NCBI RefSeq assembly: GCF_004342425.1
Contig: NZ_SLWQ01000008.1
Span: forward strand, 124,001-188,000
Length of the DNA: 64,000 nucleotides
DNA from: Dokdonella fugitiva
GTDB lineage: Bacteria > Pseudomonadota > Gammaproteobacteria > Xanthomonadales > Rhodanobacteraceae
Direction of reading: 5' to 3'
This document shows, piece after piece, positions 47,213-56,730 of this stretch. Numbering within the stretch: the first letter of the stretch is position 1; each line of letters starts with the position of its first letter. The notes beneath the pieces were generated by a model. That model was not told the DNA's origin. It saw only the letters and a program-made list of their open reading frames with translations, and ran no database searches. Made by a program: the position numbers and the translations under genes.

Positions 47213-49900
47213 CTAGCGCAGTTCCGAGATCAGGCGATGCGCTTCGGCCTTCTGCGCGTCGTTGCCTTCGGCGACCACTTCCTCGAGCATCGAGCGTGCA
47301 CCGTCCGGATCGCCCATGTCCATGTAGGCCTTGGCGAGATCGAGCTTGGTCCCGATCGCGTCCTCGCCGGCGAAGAAATCGTCGTCCAGGGTCGTTTCCT
47401 TCATCGCGGGCGCGGGCTCCTTCGCAGCGGGCATGGGCGCCGGTTCGGGCACCTTGGTCGCCGGCGCCTCCAGCGGCGGCAGGTCGTCGAACGTGAACGC
47501 GTCCGCAGCCGGTGGCGGTGGCGGCGTGTGCGCATGCGTGGCCGGCGGCGCATCGGCGAAGCCGAAGCCGTAGTCGTCCTCTGCCTGCGTGCCCGCCGCG
47601 GTCGCGGGCGCGACCGGCGTGTCCGCGTGGCCGAAGCCGTAATCGTCGGTGTCGAGCGCCGGGCGCTCCGCGGTGTCGGCGAATGCGGACCCCGAATCGT
47701 ATGCATGGCTCGTCGCGAACAACGGATTGTGCGGCGCGAGCTCCTGCCCCATCGCCTGCGCCTCCTGCCATTCCGGCTGGTTCGGATCGGTGACATAGGC
47801 GTGCATTTCGGCCGCCGTGTCCTCGAACCGGGCCACGTCGCGCTCGGCGTAGTAGAGGCTCAGCAATTCCAGGTACAGGCCGACGTTGCCCGGCTCGCGC
47901 TCGATCTGCTCGCGCAGCGCGGTGGCTTCCGCCTCCATCACGTCGCTGGTCGCGCCGCCGCCGACCGGCGAGTCGCCGAAGGCGTCGGCGATCGAGGGCC
48001 GGTTGCCGTTCGTGTCGGCCGGCACCGCCTTGCGCTTGCGCATGCCGAAGAGGCCGAGCAGCACGAGCAGCACGCCGCCGCCGAGAGCCGCGGGCTTGAC
48101 CCATGGCGCGTCGTACCAGGCCGGCTCCGGCTGCGTCGCAGGGGCCGGCTTCTTCGCCGTCGAGGCGGGCGTCGGCTTGGCCGAAGTCCCGGTCGTCGCC
48201 GTGGTCGGCGGCGTGGCCGGCAACGGCGTCACCGTCGCGCCACTGGCCGGCGCAGCCGTCGGCGGCGTCGAAGCGGGCGTCGTCGATGCGCTGGGCGCCG
48301 GCGTCGACGCCGGCGTGGTCTTGCCGTCCGCGGTCGACGTGGCCGTCGCGGGCACCGCCGCGGTCGTCGCATCAGGCGTCGATGCGGGGGGCGTCGAACC
48401 CGACGCCGGCGCCGACGGAGACGATGCGGGCGCCGCAGGCGACGCCGTGCTCGTCGTCAACGGCGTCGCCGCGTGCGTGTCGGTCTTCGCGACGTCGGTA
48501 CCGGGCGTGGTCGCCTTGCCGGCATCGCCCCAGATGTCCTTCTTGTCGATCGCCGTGTCCTTGGCGCTCGACGCCGGAGTCGTCGGCGCCGTCGCCGCGA
48601 CCGGCGTCGCCGTCGTGGTGCCGGCCGGCTTGCCCGCGTTCTTCGCGGCGGCGTCGGCCTTGGCCTGCAATTCCTTGAGCTTCTGCTGCAGGTCGGCGAT
48701 CTCGGAGTCCTTGAGGCTGATCAGGCGGTCGTTCTTGCCCTTGAGGTCCTCGAGTTCCTTCACGCGCGACTTCAATTCGGTCGCTTCCAGTTCGCGCGCG
48801 GCAAGGGCTTCCTTCGTGCGCGCGAGTTCGCGCTTGGCTTCGGCGTTCGCCGCCGCGCCGCTGCCGCTGCCGGGCTGGTCGGCCATCGCGACGCTGCCCT
48901 TGCCCGACTTCGGCGGCACGAGTTCGAGGCGCTCGCCACCGCCCCTGGCCTCGGCGCCAGCCGTGCTGGTCTTGGCAAGCTTCGTTTCCTTCGGTGCCGC
49001 CGTCACGGGTGCCGGCGCTTCGCTGCTCGACGCGACGCGCGTCGGCGCCGCGCGGCCACCGCGCCAGTCCTCGACTTGCGCGCGGACCTGCGCGGCCGCC
49101 TCGCTCGCCGAGCCGATCGCCTTCGCCTCGTCGGCGCTCGGGATGCGCAGGATCGCTCCCCGCTTGAGCGCGTTGATGTTGTCCTTGTAGAACGCGTCCG
49201 GATTGTTCTTGAGCAGCGCGAGCATCATCTGGTCGAGGTTGACGCCACCGTCCGGGCGCGCGGCGCGCGCGATGCCGGACAGCGTTTCGCCTTCCTTGAC
49301 CGGGCCGTATTCGCCTTCCAGCACCTTGCGCGGCGCGGCAGCGACCGGCGCGGGCTTCTCGCGCGGCGTCGCGGCCGGTTTCTCGGCGACGGGCGGCTTC
49401 TCCGCCGCGGCGACCGGTTCCTTCTCGCGCCGCGGCGTCGCGGGCGCGCGCGTGGCCGGCGTCGGCGCGGCTGCGACCGCTGCCGGGGCGCTGCGCGAAG
49501 GCGCGGTCACCGGCGGGTCGAGCAGCACGGTGTATTCGCGCAACAGGCGTCCCTTCGGCCAGTTCGCCTCGACGAGGAAGTCGAGGTAGCTGTCGTGCAC
49601 GGGTTCCTTGCTCGTCACGCGGATGACGACCTGGCCGCTCGCACTCTTGCCGACCGAGAAGTCGAGCGGCACGTTGAGGTGGCTGCGCGAGATGCCCACG
49701 CGCTCGAAATCCTCCGCGGCGGCGAGGCTCACGAGCAAGCCCTCCGCTTCGCCGGCCGTGCCCTGGATCACCGGGATCTCGGCGTCAAGCGGCTGATTGA
49801 GCTTGGATTTCACATGGACGGGGCCGAGGCCCAGCGCGAGCGCGTTCGTTCCGCCCAACGCGAGCGCGATCGCAAGCGATAGTTGCAGCGGTCGTTTCAT
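47213..49900 (-). CDS. fimV: FimV/HubP-type polar hub protein
   Basis: 895-residue inner-membrane hub that organises the cell pole and type IV pili and twitching in relatives. Signal peptide (about 1-22), FimV N-terminal domain (GPVHVKSKLNQPLDAEIPVI), LysM-type peptidoglycan-binding domain (about 195-265: VKEGETLSGIARAARPDGGV), coiled coil (about 345-425), a long Thr/Ala/Pro-rich disordered stretch (about 430-595), one transmembrane helix (about 603-618, AALGGGVLLVLLGLFGM), an acidic cytoplasmic region with three similar segments containing D-D-Y-G-F-G, and the C-terminal TPR-like FimV motif (LDLAKAYMDMGDPDGARSML). Order asd-fimV-truA is usual. Confidence 0.94.
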   Translation of the reverse strand: MKRPLQLSLAIALALGGTNALALGLGPVHVKSKLNQPLDAEIPVIQGTAGEAEGLLVSLAAAEDFERVGISRSHLNVPLDFSVGKSASGQVVIRVTSKEPVHDSYLDFLVEANWPKGRLLREYTVLLDPPVTAPSRSAPAAVAAAPTPATRAPATPRREKEPVAAAEKPPVAEKPAATPREKPAPVAAAPRKVLEGEYGPVKEGETLSGIARAARPDGGVNLDQMMLALLKNNPDAFYKDNINALKRGAILRIPSADEAKAIGSASEAAAQVRAQVEDWRGGRAAPTRVASSSEAPAPVTAAPKETKLAKTSTAGAEARGGGERLELVPPKSGKGSVAMADQPGSGSGAAANAEAKRELARTKEALAARELEATELKSRVKELEDLKGKNDRLISLKDSEIADLQQKLKELQAKADAAAKNAGKPAGTTTATPVAATAPTTPASSAKDTAIDKKDIWGDAGKATTPGTDVAKTDTHAATPLTTSTASPAAPASSPSAPASGSTPPASTPDATTAAVPATATSTADGKTTPASTPAPSASTTPASTPPTAAPASGATVTPLPATPPTTATTGTSAKPTPASTAKKPAPATQPEPAWYDAPWVKPAALGGGVLLVLLGLFGMRKRKAVPADTNGNRPSIADAFGDSPVGGGATSDVMEAEATALREQIEREPGNVGLYLELLSLYYAERDVARFEDTAAEMHAYVTDPNQPEWQEAQAMGQELAPHNPLFATSHAYDSGSAFADTAERPALDTDDYGFGHADTPVAPATAAGTQAEDDYGFGFADAPPATHAHTPPPPPAADAFTFDDLPPLEAPATKVPEPAPMPAAKEPAPAMKETTLDDDFFAGEDAIGTKLDLAKAYMDMGDPDGARSMLEEVVAEGNDAQKAEAHRLISELR

Positions 49901-49928
49901 CTAGGCATGCCCCCCGGAGGCGTAGGGA

Positions 49929-49985
49929 CCCGTTTCGGGCCATCTCGAAACGGGCTTATAACACAATCGTAACTATAGATCACAC
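49929..49985 (-). promoter_or_regulatory. Putative fimV promoter and 5' leader hairpin
   Basis: An AT-rich patch (49955-49985) holds TTATAA and CTATAGTTA on the minus strand as possible -10 boxes; -35 matches are weak. Between it and the fimV ATG lies a perfect stem CCCGTTTCG / CGAAACGGG (49929-49954), which would sit in the leader. Confidence 0.35.
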
Positions 49986-50012
49986 ATACCATTTCGCAAA
50001 CACCGAGGGCCG

Positions 50013-51044
<1,032 letters not shown>

Positions 51045-51086
51045 GGTCGATGCCGGTGCTGGGCTTAACGGAAAGGGGTTCGAGCA

Positions 51087-52100
51087 TCACGCGGAACGGC
51101 CGTCGCGCGCCAATGACGCGTCGGCATTAAGCGGGTTCGCCGGCCGGCCCGCATGGGGTCCGGCGCCGAGCGCCGCGGTCAGGTTGTCGACCGCGAGCGC
51201 GACCATCGCGCGCCGCGTCGCCTCGCTCGCGCTGGCGATGTGCGGCGTGAGCACGACGTTGCGGCAGGCGAGCAGGCGCGGATGCACCGCCGGCTCGCCC
51301 TCGTAGACGTCCAGCCCGGCCGCGGCGATGCGCCCGGCGGCGAGCGCGTCGGCGAGAGCGGCGTCGTCGACGATGCCGCCGCGCGCGATGTTCACGAGCG
51401 TCGCGCCCGGTTTCATGCGCGCGAGTTCGGTCGCGCCGATCGCATGATGGGTCTGTGCCGAATGCGGCAGCGCGAGCACGAGATGGTCGCTGTGCACGAG
51501 CAGCTCGTTCATGGCGACATGGGCCGCCGCGCAGTCGCGCTCGACGTCCGGCGCCAGGCGCGAGCGGTTGTGGTAGAGCACGCGCATGCCGAAGCCGCGC
51601 GCGCGGCGCGCGATCGCCTGGCCGATGCGCCCCATGCCGAGGATGCCGAGCGTGCTGCCGTGCACGTCGCGGCCGAGCATGAGTTCGAACGACCACGTCG
51701 TCCAGCGGCCTTCGCGCAGCCAGCGTTCGGCTTCGGTCACGCGCCGTGCGGTCGCGAGCAGCAGCGCCCAGGCGAAATCCGCGGTCGTCTCGGTGAGCAC
51801 GTCGGGCGTGTTCGTGGCGACGATGCCCGCGGCGGTGAGCGCCGCGACGTCGAGGTTGTCGTAGCCGACGCCGACATTGGCGATCGCGCGCAGGCGTTTC
51901 GCACCGGCGATCACCGCCGCGTCGATGCGGTCGGGAATGAACACCAGCGCGCCGTCGACGTCGCGCAGGCCGGCGCGCAGCTCGTCCGCGCTGCGCGGCG
52001 CGACCTCGGCTTCGACGCACACGTCGAAATGGCGCTCGAGGCGCGCCAGGATGTCGCCGAAGACCGGCTGGGTCACCCAGACGCGTGGTCGCGCGCTCAT
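51087..52100 (-). CDS. D-isomer 2-hydroxyacid dehydrogenase, glyoxylate/hydroxypyruvate reductase-like
   Basis: 337-residue NAD(P)H-dependent dehydrogenase. The nucleotide-binding motif is [20 protein letters not shown], with the family pattern [17 protein letters not shown] before it and the catalytic residues in [11 protein letters not shown] (Arg), DVYEGEP (Glu) and LTPHIASAS (His). It most resembles glyoxylate/hydroxypyruvate reductases rather than PdxB or SerA; PdxB, often found near asd in other gammaproteobacteria, is usually longer. The ATG (52098-52100) overlaps the aroC stop by 4 bases. Confidence 0.9.
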   Translation of the reverse strand: MSARPRVWVTQPVFGDILARLERHFDVCVEAEVAPRSADELRAGLRDVDGALVFIPDRIDAAVIAGAKRLRAIANVGVGYDNLDVAALTAAGIVATNTPDVLTETTADFAWALLLATARRVTEAERWLREGRWTTWSFELMLGRDVHGSTLGILGMGRIGQAIARRARGFGMRVLYHNRSRLAPDVERDCAAAHVAMNELLVHSDHLVLALPHSAQTHHAIGATELARMKPGATLVNIARGGIVDDAALADALAAGRIAAAGLDVYEGEPAVHPRLLACRNVVLTPHIASASEATRRAMVALAVDNLTAALGAGPHAGRPANPLNADASLARDGRSA

Positions 52101-53197
52101 TCCACGCGACCCGGCACGCGCGGCTCGACCGCCCCCACGTCGCCGCACTGCGCGCGATGGCGCAGCGCCTGGTCCATCAGCACGAGCGCGACCATCGCCT
52201 CGGCGATCGGAGTCGCGCGGATGCCCACGCAGGGATCGTGGCGGCCCTTGGTGACGACTTCGACCGGCTCGCCGGCGAGGTTCACGCTGCGGCCCGGGAC
52301 GAGGATGCTCGAGGTCGGCTTCAACGCGATCGACGCAACCAGCGCCTGCCCGGTCGAGATGCCGCCGAGGATGCCGCCGGCATGGTTGGAGAGGAACCCC
52401 TGCGGCGTGATCTCGTCGCGATGCGCGCTGCCGCGCTGGGCGACCGCGGCGAAGCCGTCGCCGATCTCGACGCCCTTGACCGCGTTGATGGACATCAGCG
52501 CGGCGGCAAGCTCGCCGTCGAGCTTGCCGTAGATCGGCTCGCCCCAGCCCGCCGGCACGCCGTCGGCGACGACGGTGACGCGCGCACCGACCGAGTCGCC
52601 GGACTTGCGCAGTGCATTCACGTACGCCTCGAGTTCCTCGACCATCGCGGCGTCGGGCCAGAAGAACGGATTGGTCTCGACCGCGTCCCAGTCGAACGCG
52701 CGCGGCACGAGGTCGCCGATCTGTACGAGATGGCCGCGCACGCGCACGCCGTGGCGCTCGGCGAGCCACTTCTTGGCGATCACCGCGGCGGCGACGCGCA
52801 TCGTCGTCTCGCGCGCGGACGAACGACCGCCTCCGCGCGGGTCGCGGATGCCGTACTTCTGCCAGTAGGTGTAGTCGGCGTGGCCGGGACGGAACGTATC
52901 GAGCAGGTCGCCGTAGTCCTTCGAACGCTGGTCGGTGTTGCGGATCACGAGCGCGATCGGCGTGCCGGTCGTGCGGCCCTGATACACGCCCGAGAGGATC
53001 TCGACCTCGTCGGCCTCGTGCCGCTGCGACGTGAAGCGGCTGCGCCCGGTCGCGCGCCGCTCGAGGTCGGCGCGGAATTCCTCCGGCGCGAGCGCGAGCC
53101 CCGGCGGGCAGCCGTCGACGACGCAGCCGATCGCCGGGCCGTGGCTTTCACCGAAGGTCGTCACCGTCAGGAGCTTGCCGAAGGAATTGCTGGACAT
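52097..53197 (-). CDS. aroC: Chorismate synthase
   Basis: FMN-dependent last step of the shikimate pathway, feeding tryptophan synthesis among others. It has 366 residues. Signatures: [18 protein letters not shown] at 17-34, [20 protein letters not shown], and [15 protein letters not shown]. It lies between prmB and a 2-hydroxyacid dehydrogenase, as in many gammaproteobacteria. Confidence 0.98.
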   Translation of the reverse strand: MSSNSFGKLLTVTTFGESHGPAIGCVVDGCPPGLALAPEEFRADLERRATGRSRFTSQRHEADEVEILSGVYQGRTTGTPIALVIRNTDQRSKDYGDLLDTFRPGHADYTYWQKYGIRDPRGGGRSSARETTMRVAAAVIAKKWLAERHGVRVRGHLVQIGDLVPRAFDWDAVETNPFFWPDAAMVEELEAYVNALRKSGDSVGARVTVVADGVPAGWGEPIYGKLDGELAAALMSINAVKGVEIGDGFAAVAQRGSAHRDEITPQGFLSNHAGGILGGISTGQALVASIALKPTSSILVPGRSVNLAGEPVEVVTKGRHDPCVGIRATPIAEAMVALVLMDQALRHRAQCGDVGAVEPRVPGRVE

Positions 53198-53372
53198 GTG
53201 GTTCGCTGCTGGCTGGTCGTGATGCGGATCGCGAACTCCGCGACGTCATTGCGCGAAAGCGGTAAACCATCTTGCGCGTCTGGAGGGGCGCGCCTTCCAA
53301 TACCCGACCAAGGCGCTCGCTGACCACGACGCCGGGGCCGGCGTGACCCGGAGCGACGGAGGTCCGCCCCCC

Positions 53373-54335
53373 CTACTTGCGCGCACTCGCCGCGCGATGG
53401 ATCTCCGCGGCATGCTCGACGAGGTCGCGCCGGTCGAGCAGGAAAACGCCCATCTGGCCGACGTTGAACTCGATCCAGTTGAACGGCACGTTCGGCAACG
53501 TCGCGACGAGCGCGCGTTCGCTCTCGCCGACCTCGACGATGAGCACGCCGTCCTCGGTGAGATGGTCCGGTGCCGCCGCGAGGATGCGCAATGCGAAATC
53601 GAGCCCGTCGTGGCCCGCGGTCAAGCCTAGTTTCGGCTCGTGGCCGTACTCGGGCGGCAGTGCGGCGAATTCCTGTTCGGTCACGTACGGCGGATTGCTC
53701 ACGATGAGGTCGTAGCGCTCGCCGGCGAAGCTGGCGAACAGGTCCGACTTGATCACGCGCACGCGCTCGCCGACGTCCTGGAATTCGACGTTCTCGCGCG
53801 CGAGCGCGAGCGCATCGTCGCTGATGTCGGCGAGATCGACCTGCCAGTCCGGGTTGTGCGCGGCCATCGCGATGCCGATGCAGCCCGAACCCGTGCACAG
53901 GTCGAGCGCGCGCTCGACGTGGCGCTCGTCGAGCCACGGCGAGAAGCCGCCCTGGATCAGCTCGGCGATCGGCGAGCGCGGCACCAGGGCGCGTCCGTCC
54001 GACTTGAACTTGAGGCCGGCGAACCACGCCTCGCCGGTCAGGTAGGCGACCGGGCGATGCTCGTCGACGCGGCGGTCGATCAGCGCGAGCACGGCGTGCT
54101 TCTCCGCTGCGGTGAGCTTCGCCTGGCCGTAGGCGGGCGAAAGGTCATGCGGCAGGTGCAGCGCGTGCAGCACGAGGTGGGTGGCCTCGTCGAGCGCGTT
54201 GTCGTAGCTGTGGCCGAAGGTGAGGCCGGCGGCGCCGAAGCGGCTCGCGCCGTAGCGGATGAAATCGACGATCGTCGCGAGTTCCTGCGTCACGTTGGCG
54301 TCCGCCAATTCGAAGGGTCGAGCAGTATAGGGCAT
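53373..54335 (-). CDS. prmB: 50S ribosomal protein L3 glutamine methyltransferase PrmB
   Basis: Methylates Gln150 of ribosomal protein uL3. It has 320 residues from the ATG at 54335; a GTG at 54293 just before TQELATIVDF is a possible shorter start, and neither has a strong binding site. The SAM-binding motif is LDLCTGSGCIGIAMA and the catalytic motif VSNPPYVTE (the NPPY of Gln methyltransferases). PVAYLTGEAWFAGLKF and the location before aroC distinguish it from PrmC. It is divergent from the SCO gene. Confidence 0.95.
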   Translation of the reverse strand: MPYTARPFELADANVTQELATIVDFIRYGASRFGAAGLTFGHSYDNALDEATHLVLHALHLPHDLSPAYGQAKLTAAEKHAVLALIDRRVDEHRPVAYLTGEAWFAGLKFKSDGRALVPRSPIAELIQGGFSPWLDERHVERALDLCTGSGCIGIAMAAHNPDWQVDLADISDDALALARENVEFQDVGERVRVIKSDLFASFAGERYDLIVSNPPYVTEQEFAALPPEYGHEPKLGLTAGHDGLDFALRILAAAPDHLTEDGVLIVEVGESERALVATLPNVPFNWIEFNVGQMGVFLLDRRDLVEHAAEIHRAASARK

Positions 54336-54408
54336 GCGCCGCCGCGGCCCCGCGATACGCGGCCGCATCGCGCGCGCGCGGGCCGCCGCGTACGGTGCCC
54401 GGCGCCCG

Positions 54409-54414
54409 TATAAT
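54409..54414 (+). promoter_or_regulatory. Consensus -10 box 6 bases before the SCO start codon
   Basis: A perfect TATAAT in the context CGTATAATCGGCGGATG. If used, transcription would begin at or about the A of the ATG at 54421, giving a leaderless mRNA. No matching -35 was evident in the GC-rich upstream DNA. Confidence 0.45.
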
Positions 54415-54420
54415 CGGCGG

Positions 54421-55059
54421 ATGGCCCGCCTTCGCAACGCCGGTCGCATTTCCGCGAACTGGCTCATCATCATCGCCGCCTTCGCCGCCGCCGCCGGCCT
54501 CTGGCTCGGCATGCGCGTGCTCGCGCCGGCACGAGGCCCTGCCCTCGCGACCGTCGTGATGTATCCCGCGCCGCGCGAACTGCCCGCGTTCGAACTCGAT
54601 CGCAGCGACGGCGGCAAGCTCAGGCTCGACGACTGGAAGGGACGCTGGACGATCGTGTTCTTCGGCTACACGAATTGCCCCGACGTCTGCCCGACGACGC
54701 TGTCGGATTTCAAGCAGGTGTGGAAGCGCCTGCCGGCGGCGACGAAGCAGCGCGTGCGCTTCGACTTCGTTTCGGTCGACCCGCAACGCGACACGCCGGC
54801 CCAGCTCGCGCGCTACGTCGGCTTTTTCGATCCGGACTTCGTCGCCGCGAGCGGCAGCGACGAGCAGCTGACGCGCCTCACCCACGCGCTCGGGCTCGTC
54901 TACGCGCGCGGCGAACCCAGGGACGGCACCTACGAGGTCGACCACAGCGCGTCGGCCGTGCTCATCGATCCCGAGGGCCACCAGGCCGGCGTGATGCGGC
55001 CGCCGTTCGACGCGGCGAAGATCGCGGCGGACCTCGTCGCGCTCGCGGGAACACGCTGA
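54421..55059 (+). CDS. SCO1/SenC-family copper chaperone
   Basis: Membrane-anchored thioredoxin-fold protein of 212 residues that helps insert copper in the Cu-A site of cytochrome oxidase or acts as thiol reductant. One N-terminal anchor (about 14-33: WLIIIAAFAAAAGLWLG). The metal ligands are Cys86 and Cys90 in GYTNCPDVCPTTL and His175 in YEVDHSAS. Its stop overlaps the psd start (TGATG), so the two are coupled. Confidence 0.93.
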   Translation: MARLRNAGRISANWLIIIAAFAAAAGLWLGMRVLAPARGPALATVVMYPAPRELPAFELDRSDGGKLRLDDWKGRWTIVFFGYTNCPDVCPTTLSDFKQVWKRLPAATKQRVRFDFVSVDPQRDTPAQLARYVGFFDPDFVAASGSDEQLTRLTHALGLVYARGEPRDGTYEVDHSASAVLIDPEGHQAGVMRPPFDAAKIAADLVALAGTR

Positions 55060-55925
55060 TGCGCGCGTCCGTCGCCCTGCAATACGTGCTGCCGCATCGC
55101 TTCCTGTCGCGCCTCGTGCTGTGGGGCACGCGCTGGACGTTCGCGCCGTGGAAGGACTTCCTGATCCGGCGCATCGTCAAGGCCTATCGCGTCGACCTCG
55201 GCGAAGCCGAACAACCCGATCCGGCCGCATACGCGCACTTCAACGCGTTCTTCACGCGCGCGCTCAAGCCCGGCGCGCGCCCGCAGGCCGAGGCTGCCGA
55301 TGCGGTCCTCTGCCCCGCCGACGGTCGCATCAGCCAGGCCGGACCGATCCGCGCCGGCCGCGTGTTCCAGGCCAAGGGGCAGGATTTCAGCGTCGCCGAA
55401 CTGCTGGGCGACGAGGCGGCCGCAGCGCCGTACGCGGACGGCCGCTTCGCGACCGTCTACCTGTCGCCGCGCGACTACCACCGCGTGCACATGCCGCTCG
55501 CGGGCGAACTGCTCGAGACCGTGCACGTGCCCGGCCGCCTGTTCAGCGTGGCGTCGTTCGCGGTCGCGGCGGTGCCGCGCCTGTTCGCGCGCAACGAGCG
55601 CCTTGTCTGCCATTTCCGCGGCGCAAACGGGCCGTTCGCGGTGGTGCTCGTCGGCGCGATGCTCGTCTCCGGCATCGAAACCGTCTGGGGCGGCGTCGAG
55701 GTGCCGCCCTATGCCTCGCGCATCACGCGGCGCGACTGGCGCAGCCGCGGCGTCCGCCTCGCGCGCGGTGTGGAGATGGGCCGTTTCAACATGGGTTCGA
55801 CGGCGATCGTGCTGCTGCCTGCGGCCGCGACGCTTGATCCCGCCCTGTCGCCGGAGCAGGCGGTACGCGTCGGCGAGCCGATCGGATCGCTCGCGGGAGC
55901 GAATCTCCTCCCCGGCATGGGTTGA
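55059..55925 (+). CDS. psd: Phosphatidylserine decarboxylase proenzyme
   Basis: Makes phosphatidylethanolamine from phosphatidylserine at the inner membrane. It has 288 residues. The proenzyme cleaves itself at the GST site to form the pyruvoyl group: NMGSTAIVLL with Ser247; the usual residue before Gly is Leu, here Met. The triad partners are Asp88 in CPADGRIS and His144 in YHRVHMP. The start overlaps the SCO stop by one base. Confidence 0.96.
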   Translation: MRASVALQYVLPHRFLSRLVLWGTRWTFAPWKDFLIRRIVKAYRVDLGEAEQPDPAAYAHFNAFFTRALKPGARPQAEAADAVLCPADGRISQAGPIRAGRVFQAKGQDFSVAELLGDEAAAAPYADGRFATVYLSPRDYHRVHMPLAGELLETVHVPGRLFSVASFAVAAVPRLFARNERLVCHFRGANGPFAVVLVGAMLVSGIETVWGGVEVPPYASRITRRDWRSRGVRLARGVEMGRFNMGSTAIVLLPAAATLDPALSPEQAVRVGEPIGSLAGANLLPGMG

Positions 55926-55954
55926 AATCCCTCTTCCCAAGCCCCCGCACATCA

Positions 55955-55987
55955 GTCACAATGTGACGCGATTGGGCAATTTGTGAC
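55955..55987 (+). promoter_or_regulatory. Palindrome and repeated TGTGAC sites upstream of the 56.1-kb gene
   Basis: A perfect 13-base inverted repeat GTCACAATGTGAC (55955-55967) is followed by another TGTGACGC (55982-55989), 20 bases on from the first TGTGACGC. A TAGTAT at 56020-56025 could be a -10. This looks like a regulator binding region; the factor is unknown. Confidence 0.4.
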
Positions 55988-56087
55988 GCACTGGGCGGTC
56001 TCATGGGGTAGACCTCGCCTAGTATCGGCGCCACGGATTCGACGAACCATCCAGATTGGCCCCAGGGATGGGCAGGGGGAAAAAGCC

Positions 56088-56525
56088 ATGCAGATCATGA
56101 CCCGTTTGATCGCCCTCAGCCGCGCGATGCAGCTGCGCCGGCAGTTCCGGGAGATCAACAAGACGCTCGAACTGTTGCCGCCGGCAGCTCGCCGGCAGCT
56201 CGCCGGGATCGCCCTGCGCGAGTTCACGAGCGCCTCGAAGAGCGAATTCCCGCATCTCTACGCGACCCCGCCGGAAGAAAAATACCGGCCCTGGGGCAGC
56301 GGCACCGATATCGGCCTCGAGCGCCTGCGCTCGGACAATCTCCAGGTGCGCCTACGCGGCGTCGCCCTGTGGCTTACCGTCGTCTTCCACGAGACGAAGG
56401 ATTCGCCGTTCGGCGAGCAGCAGGAACTGCACCGCCAGGCGATGCGCTGCCTGCGCTCGCTCAAGGAAGGCGTGCCGGCCGACGACCTCAGCCGCTGGAT
56501 GATCGAAGGCGCCGAAGCCGCCTGA
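56088..56525 (+). CDS. Conserved hypothetical protein
   Basis: 145 residues, no signal peptide or membrane helix. Mostly helical, basic near the N-terminus (RLIALSRAMQLRRQFREINK) with a middle segment SEFPHLYATPPEEKYRPWGS, then QVRLRGVALWLTVVFHETKD and SPFGEQQELHRQAMRCLRSL. No family was recognised. The ATG follows GGCAGGGGGAAAAA, a strong binding site. The upstream palindrome suggests dedicated regulation. It may be a lineage-specific protein of Lysobacterales (inference). Confidence 0.75.
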   Translation: MQIMTRLIALSRAMQLRRQFREINKTLELLPPAARRQLAGIALREFTSASKSEFPHLYATPPEEKYRPWGSGTDIGLERLRSDNLQVRLRGVALWLTVVFHETKDSPFGEQQELHRQAMRCLRSLKEGVPADDLSRWMIEGAEAA

Positions 56526-56730
56526 TTCACACGTGCACGTCACGCCGGCGTGCAGGCGGAACGGATGCCGCACAGGGCCATCCGTTTCCGCAGGGCCGGA
56601 GCAACCCGGCTCGCAGGCATCGGGATGATGCTGCCGGGTGGACTGGTGCGGTCCACGGACGGACCGCAATTCGCATCGACGATTCACAGGACGGGACCTG
56701 GCGCACGGAAGCGCCAACTCCGCCGTTCCT

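Noticed and set aside
47237..49882. 881-codon frame antisense to fimV
   Set aside because: Arg/Gly runs with no domain, antisense to a fully recognisable FimV.
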